DNA from: Thermohalobaculum sp050043005
Lineage (GTDB): Bacteria > Pseudomonadota > Alphaproteobacteria > Rhodobacterales > Rhodobacteraceae
Assembly (NCBI GenBank): GCA_050043005.1
Contig: JBHJIZ010000060.1
Span: forward strand, 8,327 to 72,326
DNA: 64,000 bases
Direction of reading: 5' to 3'
Below are positions 58,655 through 64,000 of this stretch, in pieces; the first letter of the stretch is position 1; every line of letters begins with the position of its first letter. The notes under the pieces were generated by a model. It had not been told where the DNA came from, did not search any database, and worked only from the letters and a program-made list of their open reading frames with translations. Both the position numbers and the translations under genes were made by a program.

Positions 58655-59689
58655 TTACCCGTTGCGGGTGGCTTCCTGGAACCCGGTCATGAACGCCGTC
58701 AAGTTCCGCCCCAGATCATCGCAGAGATAACCACCCTCCTGTACGATCACGGTTGGCAGACCCAGCCCAGCGACGGCCGCACCGATCTTCGCGAAGCCCG
58801 CCGTTGTCACCTGCATCCCTTTCAAGGGATCGTTGACATAAGCGTCCAGCCCAAGCGCCAGCACCAGCGCACCCGGCGCATACGCACGGATCGTCGCCAA
58901 GGCGTCATCCAGTGCGATCAGATAATCCTCGTCTCCGGTTGTCTTCGGCAATGGAAGGTTGCGGTTGTAGTGCAGGCCCTGCGCGGTCCCGAGTTCGTGC
59001 CCATAACCACATGAGAACGGATAGTAGACCACCGGGTCGGAATGGATCGACACCGTGAGCACATCGGCTCGTTGATAGAAGATCCCCTGCGTCCCGTTTC
59101 CGTGATGCACATCGACATCCAGCACGGCGACCCGGTCATGCGTTCCGCGCAGCATCTGCGCGGCAATCGCCGAATTGTTCAGAAAGCAGAACCCTCCGGC
59201 CAGATCCGCATAGGCGTGGTGCCCCGGCGGGCGTGACAACGCGTACGCCGCGCGGTCTCCGGCAAGAACCGCGTTGGCAGCGGCGAGCGCCGATCGCGCA
59301 GCCCACTGCGCAGCCTCCCAAGTGTTCGGGCCGATCGGGCAGGCAGCATCCGCCTGATAGTAGCAGGCCAACCCGGTCGGCGATGTGGGAATGCCGCCGA
59401 GAGACCGATCCAGATGCTGGTTCGGGATGACCTCGGGTGCTGCGTGCGGCAGCGCGCTCCATTGGTCGTGGATCGTCTCGAGAAATCGCAAGTAGGCGGG
59501 TGTATGGACCGCGGCGATCTCGGCCATTCCGCCCGCATCAGGCCGCTCGAATACCAAGCCTGCGGCCTCGCCCCCGGCCTTCAGGCGATCTGCGCGCTCG
59601 GGCTGCTCTTCGGCCTGCACGAACTTGCCCGCAACCATGAAGGTCTGCGGGTCGTGGCCCGCCTGTTCGTCAGCATAAAAGGCTTTCAT
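58655..59689 (-). CDS. Histone deacetylase superfamily amidohydrolase
   Basis: A 344-residue protein from the ATG at 59689. The class II deacetylase/acetylpolyamine amidohydrolase fold is clear: RPPGHHAYADLAGGFCFLNN (His pair) and VAVLDVDVHHGNGTQGIFY (Zn ligands Asp and His). ALGLDAYVNDPL holds the third Zn ligand. Such bacterial enzymes deacetylate polyamines or other amides. It is the last gene of the operon that begins beyond the right edge, 10 bases after the SDR gene. Confidence 0.9.
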   Translation of the reverse strand: MKAFYADEQAGHDPQTFMVAGKFVQAEEQPERADRLKAGGEAAGLVFERPDAGGMAEIAAVHTPAYLRFLETIHDQWSALPHAAPEVIPNQHLDRSLGGIPTSPTGLACYYQADAACPIGPNTWEAAQWAARSALAAANAVLAGDRAAYALSRPPGHHAYADLAGGFCFLNNSAIAAQMLRGTHDRVAVLDVDVHHGNGTQGIFYQRADVLTVSIHSDPVVYYPFSCGYGHELGTAQGLHYNRNLPLPKTTGDEDYLIALDDALATIRAYAPGALVLALGLDAYVNDPLKGMQVTTAGFAKIGAAVAGLGLPTVIVQEGGYLCDDLGRNLTAFMTGFQEATRNG

Positions 59690-59699
59690 CAACGACCCT

Positions 59700-60467
59700 C
59701 TAGTTTGCCGTCAGACCACCATCGACGGCGATGCACTGGCCTGTCATGAACGAATTCGCCGGATCGCAGATCATCAGCATGACATCGACGATCTCGCGGG
59801 CCGAGCCGACCCGTTGCAGCGGCAGATGCTTGCCCAGTTTCTCCCGCGCCTGCGCATCGTAAGCCTCGCTCCCGGCCATGTCGGCGACGATGTCGTCCAG
59901 CATCGGCGTCTGGGCATAGGCCGGACAGATCGCGTTGACCCGGATTCCATGCCGTCCAACCTCCAGCGCCGCTGTTTTCGTCAAACCGACGACCGCATGC
60001 TTCGAGGCGACATAGGCTCCGAATTCCCGCGCCCCGATCAGCCCAGCGACCGAGGCCGTGTTCAAAATCACCCCTTCGCCCTGCTCCCGCATCACCGGGA
60101 TCTGACATTTCAGGCTGATGAACACGCCACGCGCGTTGATCGACATCATCCGGTCGTACTCGTCCAGCGAGGTCTTCGCGATCGAACTGAGGTCGTGGAT
60201 CACGCCGGCATTGTTGATCGCGATATCCACGCGGCCAAAGCGCGCCACCGTCTCATCGGTCCAGCGCTGCTGATCCTGCATCGAAGAGACATCGACGACC
60301 GAGGTCAGCACCTCGCCCTTCAGATCGGCGGCCGTGGCAGCGAGTCGGTCTGCATCGATGTCGCACAAACTCAATCGAGCGCCCTCGGCCGCGAAACGTT
60401 CGGCCGCGACCGCGCCGCACCCGCTGGCCGCGCCAGACAGCATCACCACACGCCCCTCGAACCGCAT
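59700..60467 (-). CDS. SDR family oxidoreductase (3-hydroxyacyl dehydrogenase-like)
   Basis: A 255-residue SDR from the ATG at 60467; the GTG at 60473 overlaps the preceding stop but sits too close to its ribosome site. The NAD-binding SGAASGCGAVAAERF, the NNAGVIHD motif and the catalytic YVASKHA are present. It probably oxidises a hydroxyacyl-CoA or similar alcohol. Translationally coupled to the APH-type kinase gene (2 bases between). Confidence 0.9.
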   Translation of the reverse strand: MRFEGRVVMLSGAASGCGAVAAERFAAEGARLSLCDIDADRLAATAADLKGEVLTSVVDVSSMQDQQRWTDETVARFGRVDIAINNAGVIHDLSSIAKTSLDEYDRMMSINARGVFISLKCQIPVMREQGEGVILNTASVAGLIGAREFGAYVASKHAVVGLTKTAALEVGRHGIRVNAICPAYAQTPMLDDIVADMAGSEAYDAQAREKLGKHLPLQRVGSAREIVDVMLMICDPANSFMTGQCIAVDGGLTAN

Positions 60468-60469
60468 CG

Positions 60470-61504
60470 TCACGCTCCCCGCGCCGCTTCAAGACCGCGC
60501 TGCGCGAAAACCGGAACATACTCTCCCATCTTCAGCGCGCGCTCGGGGTTCGAGGCATTTCCGTCCAGCCCGCGCCGCAGAACACCCTCGACAATCGCGG
60601 CCATGCGGAAGAACGAAAACGCCAGACAGAAGCCGAATATCGGAATGCCACTCAACCCACGCCTTTCGCAGTAGAGATCAATGTACTCCTGCTCGGAATG
60701 GATGCCGAGTTCCGTCCGATCCTGATCGCCGAACCCGCGTGTCTCGAGCCCCGGCGGCATCCGCCATTGCATACACTGATAGGCAAGGTCCGAGTACGGG
60801 TGCCCCAACGTCGACAACTCCCAGTCCAGCACCGCCAACACCTTCGGCTCGGCGCTGGAGTAGATCATGTTGTCGATCCGGTAATCGCCGTGCACCAGCG
60901 TCGTGATCCCGTCATCCTCGGGCATGTTGTCCTGCAGCCACTGGATCAAGTCGTCCATCTCGGGCAAGGGGCGCGTCTGCGAGGCATAAAACTGCTTCGA
61001 CCATCGCCCGACCTGGCGTTCGAAGTAGCTTCCGGGGCGTCCGAAGCTCTCCAGCCCGACCGCCTTGTAGTTGACATCATGAAGTGCCGCCAAAGCGCGG
61101 TTCATCTCGTCAAACATCGCCCGGCGCCATTCGGGCGATTTGTCCGGCAGACGCGGATCGAAGTGCACCTCGCCCTCGACGCACTCCATGACGTAGAAGA
61201 TCGTGCCGATGACGTCCTCGTCCTCGCACAGGTGGTACATGTGCGCCGTCGGGACGTCGGTCCCCGCCAATGCCTTCTGGACGCGGAACTCGCGATCCAC
61301 CGCGTGGGCCGATTTCAACAGCTCTCCGGGCGGTTTGCGGCGCAGCACGTACTTGCCCGAGGGCGAGGTCAGGATGAAGGTCGGGTTCGACTGGCCGGTG
61401 GGCGTCTTCTCGAACGTGACCGGACCGCGGAAACCTTCGACATGCGCTTCCAGATATCGGCCGACAACGTCCACATCCAGTTGCGCCGCTGCGTGCGTCG
61501 CCAT
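60470..61504 (-). CDS. Phosphotransferase (APH) family protein, ACAD10/11-kinase-like
   Basis: A 344-residue aminoglycoside-phosphotransferase-fold kinase. Key motifs are GQSNPTFILTSPSGKYVLRRKPPG (nucleotide-binding Lys), LVHGDYRIDNMIY (catalytic Asp) and VLAVLDWELSTLGHP (metal-binding Asp). This set is shared with the kinase domain of ACAD10/ACAD11 and with LvaA, which phosphorylates 4-hydroxyacyl-CoA. An acyl-CoA dehydrogenase gene upstream and an SDR downstream strengthen that reading. Start follows GGGGAGG. Confidence 0.9.
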   Translation of the reverse strand: MATHAAAQLDVDVVGRYLEAHVEGFRGPVTFEKTPTGQSNPTFILTSPSGKYVLRRKPPGELLKSAHAVDREFRVQKALAGTDVPTAHMYHLCEDEDVIGTIFYVMECVEGEVHFDPRLPDKSPEWRRAMFDEMNRALAALHDVNYKAVGLESFGRPGSYFERQVGRWSKQFYASQTRPLPEMDDLIQWLQDNMPEDDGITTLVHGDYRIDNMIYSSAEPKVLAVLDWELSTLGHPYSDLAYQCMQWRMPPGLETRGFGDQDRTELGIHSEQEYIDLYCERRGLSGIPIFGFCLAFSFFRMAAIVEGVLRRGLDGNASNPERALKMGEYVPVFAQRGLEAARGA

Positions 61505-61515
61505 CGCGCCCTCCC

Positions 61516-62166
61516 CTAGCTGTATGTCTCCGCGTGGCGCCGTTCGGGACGCTCGAGATGCGGGATCGCGTTGAACATATTGAAGTAGACGCGGCGCCCC
61601 GTGAAGACCAGCCGGCTGATACCGGTGTTACGGGCCTGTAGGTTGAACTCGATCATCTGTTCGGGCGCTAGGTTCAGGATCGTCGACAACGCCATGGCGA
61701 TCGATCCGCCCGAGGCTGCCGCCAGCACCCGTCCGTCTCTACCCTCGGTCAAGGTCGCGATGGCCGCCATGACCCGTTCGCGGAATGCAACCCAGGTCTC
61801 GGCGCCCTCGGCCCTGCCCTCGGACCAGGCGAGCAGTACGCCGCGCAGGCGTTTGAAATGCTCCCGGCGAGACAGCGACGGATCGCGGTCCTGGAACCCG
61901 GCCTTCGCCAGCAACGCCTTGGCGTCATACTCCTCCAGCCCTGGAACGACTTGAGGCGCGACACCCAAAACCCCGGAAACAGCCTCGGCGGTTTCGCGTT
62001 GACGGCGCAGAGTGCCCGAGGCGATCCGGTCGAAGCCGACCTCCATCCCGCGCAGATGCTCACCCAGCCAGCGCGCCTGCTGCCAGCCCAAATCCGTCAA
62101 CCGATCATAATCGTCCGAGGCAAATGCCGCCTGCCCATGCCGCACCAGCCATAACTCGACGGCCAT
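61516..62166 (-). CDS. Histidine phosphatase family protein (second of tandem pair)
   Basis: A 216-residue phosphoglycerate-mutase-like phosphatase. Catalytic LVRHGQAAF has the RHG motif at residues 8-10. The second conserved His region reads ASGTLRRQRETAEAV, and a C-terminal GGS motif is AAASGGSIAMAL where the usual SHG is SGG. The phosphorylated substrate is unknown. It is a paralogue of the gene 9 bases upstream. Belongs to the six-gene operon. Confidence 0.88.
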   Translation of the reverse strand: MAVELWLVRHGQAAFASDDYDRLTDLGWQQARWLGEHLRGMEVGFDRIASGTLRRQRETAEAVSGVLGVAPQVVPGLEEYDAKALLAKAGFQDRDPSLSRREHFKRLRGVLLAWSEGRAEGAETWVAFRERVMAAIATLTEGRDGRVLAAASGGSIAMALSTILNLAPEQMIEFNLQARNTGISRLVFTGRRVYFNMFNAIPHLERPERRHAETYS

Positions 62167-62175
62167 GTCGACGCC

Positions 62176-62835
62176 TCAGATATAGGTGCGCAAATGCGCG
62201 CGCTCGGGCCCGGCCAGATGCGGCGTCGCATTGAACTCGCCGAGCAGCAAGTTCCCGTTGCGGACAAGAAACCGGCTGAACGACGAGTTGTGGATCGTCA
62301 ACAACACCTGCGCCATCTTAACGGCACCAAGGCCCAGGATATGACGCATCATGACGGCCTTCGGTCCGCCGGACGAGACGATCAGCACGTCGCGCCCGTC
62401 CTGCATCAAAGACTCGACAGCTTCCGTGACACGCGCGCAGAAGTCCGCATAAGGCTCGTGCTCAGTCGAAAAGCTCGCCGCCTCCCACGCCTTTATGATC
62501 CTCGGGAACTCCCGCATGAAATCGTCCGAGTCGGCGAATTCCGACACCGGGATGACCCCGGCAGCATAGGCATCCGACAAGAGGGTGTCGAAATCCATCT
62601 CGTTGAGCCCGGGCAGCACCAACGCATCATCCGCGCCGCAGGCTTCGGCGATAGCCTCGGCGGTTTCGCGATGCCGCCGCAGATTGCCTGACGCGGCGAC
62701 CTGGAACCGGCGCCCCTCATGCGCCAGATGTTCGCCCAGCCAGCGCGCCTGCCGCCACCCAAGTTCGGACAGACGGTCGTAATCATCGGTGCCGAATGAC
62801 GCCTGCCCGTGCCGGACGAAAACGATCTCGCCCAA
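62176..62835 (-). CDS. Histidine phosphatase family protein (first of tandem pair)
   Basis: A 219-residue paralogue from the TTG at 62835, placed 4 bases after the acyl-CoA dehydrogenase stop; an ATG-started longer frame is antisense in character. RHG occurs in VFVRHGQASF at the N-terminus. ASGNLRRHRETAEAI matches the sister protein, and the late motif is SSGGPKAVMM. About half of its residues equal those of the sister, pointing to an old tandem duplication. Confidence 0.83.
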   Translation of the reverse strand: MGEIVFVRHGQASFGTDDYDRLSELGWRQARWLGEHLAHEGRRFQVAASGNLRRHRETAEAIAEACGADDALVLPGLNEMDFDTLLSDAYAAGVIPVSEFADSDDFMREFPRIIKAWEAASFSTEHEPYADFCARVTEAVESLMQDGRDVLIVSSGGPKAVMMRHILGLGAVKMAQVLLTIHNSSFSRFLVRNGNLLLGEFNATPHLAGPERAHLRTYI

Positions 62836-62839
62836 GCGG

Positions 62840-64000
62840 TCAGACCTTCTCGTTCGTGTATTGACGCAACTCGCGCCGGGCGACTTGACGGCGATGCACC
62901 GCATCCGGGCCATCGACCAACCGCATGGTGCGCGCGCCGGTCCACATCGTGGCCAGTGGCGTATCCTGCGAGATCCCCGCGGCACCGTGCAACTGGATCG
63001 CCTCGTCGATGATCTTCAGCGCCATTTCGGGGGCAGCCACCTTGATCATGCTGATCCAAGGCTGCGCCTCGCGTGTGCCAACGCTGTCCATCATGTGGGC
63101 TGCCTTCAGACAGAGCAGCCGCGCCTGTTCGATGTCGCTCCGCGCATTGGCGATCAGGTCATAGTTCCCGCCAAGCTCCGCCAGCGGCTTCCCGAAGGCC
63201 GAGCGGTTCAGGCCCCGTCGGCACATGATCTCCAAGGCGCGCTCAGCAAGCCCGATCGTGCGCATGCAGTGGTGGATACGGCCTGGGCCGAGGCGCAGCT
63301 GGGAGATTTCGAAGCCACGTCCCTCGCCGAGAAGCATGTTGCTCTCTGGCACGCGCACATTGTCGAAGATGATGTGCATGTGGCCGTGAGGGGCATCAGG
63401 GTTACCGAAGACATGCATCGGGCCCCTGATCTTCACGCCGGGCGTGTCGATCGGCACAAGGATCTGAGACTGCTGCTTGTGAGGCGCGGCGTCCGGGCTG
63501 GTCTTGACCATGGTGATCATGATCTTGCAGCGCGGGTCGCCGGCACCGGAGATGTAGAACTTCTCGCCGGTGACGACCCATTCGCCATTTTCGAGCTTGG
63601 CTGCGGTGGAGACGTTCTTGGCGTCGGACGAGGGAATGCCGGGCTCGGTCATGGCGAAGGCGGAGCGGATCTTGCCTTCCAGAAGCGGCTTCAGCCACTG
63701 TTCCTTCTGCTCCGGCGTGCCGACGCGTTCGAGGACTTCCATATTGCCGGTATCGGGCGCGGAGCAGTTCAGGCTCTCCGAGGCGAGCGAATTCTTGCCA
63801 AGTTCAGCAGCGATGTAGGCATAGTCGAGGTTCTTCAGGCCTTCACCGGCTTGCGCGGCCGGCAGGAAGAAGTTCCAGAGTCCTTCTTTCTTGTCGGCAT
63901 CCTTGGCCTTCTCGAGGCATTCGAGCTGGCCCGGCGCGTACTGCCAGATATCGTCTTTGTTTTCGCCGAGCTTGTGGATCTCGACCGACATCGGCTCCAC
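62840..64000 (-). CDS. Acyl-CoA dehydrogenase (ACAD10/11-like), 5' end outside the window
   Basis: The last 386 residues of a flavoprotein whose start lies past the right edge; about 20 residues are missing. FAD/acyl-binding segments are FAMTEPGIPSSDAKN, WVVTGEKFYISGAGD, and GPGRIHHCMRTIGLAERALE. The C-terminal TMRLVDGPDAVHRRQVARREL matches the ADGPDEVH signature of ACAD10/ACAD11. It dehydrogenates acyl-CoA, passing electrons to ETF. First known gene of a tight operon with two phosphatases, an APH kinase, an SDR and a deacetylase-fold enzyme. Confidence 0.9.
   Translation of the reverse strand: MEPMSVEIHKLGENKDDIWQYAPGQLECLEKAKDADKKEGLWNFFLPAAQAGEGLKNLDYAYIAAELGKNSLASESLNCSAPDTGNMEVLERVGTPEQKEQWLKPLLEGKIRSAFAMTEPGIPSSDAKNVSTAAKLENGEWVVTGEKFYISGAGDPRCKIMITMVKTSPDAAPHKQQSQILVPIDTPGVKIRGPMHVFGNPDAPHGHMHIIFDNVRVPESNMLLGEGRGFEISQLRLGPGRIHHCMRTIGLAERALEIMCRRGLNRSAFGKPLAELGGNYDLIANARSDIEQARLLCLKAAHMMDSVGTREAQPWISMIKVAAPEMALKIIDEAIQLHGAAGISQDTPLATMWTGARTMRLVDGPDAVHRRQVARRELRQYTNEKV

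Noticed and set aside
1..64000. CRISPR arrays, insertion sequences, prophage or integrase genes
   Set aside because: No regularly spaced repeats, transposase, integrase or phage structural genes were seen on either strand.

Overview
The window looks like part of an alphaproteobacterial chromosome, most probably from the Rhodobacterales (roseobacter type). The reasons are a GC-rich coding style with short intergenic gaps, a CcrM adenine methyltransferase next to rnhB, a class II fructose bisphosphatase next to homoserine dehydrogenase, TakP-type TRAP binding proteins, a phasin, hopanoid genes hpnN/hpnM/hpnH, and an alphaproteobacterial LexA box of the form GAAC-N7-GAAC. No insertion sequence, prophage, CRISPR array, rRNA or clear island boundary was seen. 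About 60 protein genes, one tRNA and a handful of regulatory sites are supported.

Layout. 0-7.9 kb: an SDR enzyme, tRNA-Ser(GCU), a CueR-like Cu(I) sensor, an Fnr-type regulator divergent from a twelve-heme periplasmic cytochrome c with a small Rap1a-like partner, a metallo-beta-lactamase-fold hydrolase and an orphan EnvZ-like kinase. 7.9-15.6 kb: an RTX-secreted serine protease, csaA, a phasin, a YbjN protein, the ubiK/DMT/small-protein operon, a MetE-like methyltransferase and an aminoacyl-protein transferase. 15.8-24 kb: two tandem TakP-like TRAP binding proteins with flavin enzymes, a divergent pair from aromatic meta-cleavage (HpaF-like isomerase and FAH hydrolase), a large unknown protein and glpX. 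24-32 kb: a small membrane protein, hom, a DJ-1/molybdopterin oxidoreductase operon, a secreted PilJ-domain protein, a YafY/VOC operon with a long palindrome, and an aminotransferase.

32-45 kb: OsmC, then S-formylglutathione hydrolase, a SoxH-like protein and a c553i-like cytochrome (a C1/methanol-oxidation segment), ccrM and rnhB with a dense cluster of GANTC sites between them, a radical SAM gene with a LexA box, a P450, fused secDF with yajC, and a first mlaA-mlaC pair. 45-57 kb: a type I secretion ATPase/adaptor pair, a FemAB-like acyltransferase, a marR-emrA-emrB efflux operon with operator repeats, and a second mlaA. 54-58.6 kb: the hopanoid genes hpnN, hpnM and hpnH. 58.6-64 kb: a tight six-gene operon on the minus strand (acyl-CoA dehydrogenase, two histidine phosphatases, an APH-type kinase, an SDR and a histone-deacetylase-fold amidohydrolase) that resembles ACAD10/11- and Lva-type hydroxyacyl-CoA catabolism.

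Four points deserve most attention. They are the dodecaheme cytochrome with its Fnr-type regulator, the six-gene kinase/dehydrogenase operon, the SoxH-like protein that has lost the HxHxDH metal motif, and the regulatory sites (GANTC cluster before ccrM, LexA box before the radical SAM gene).
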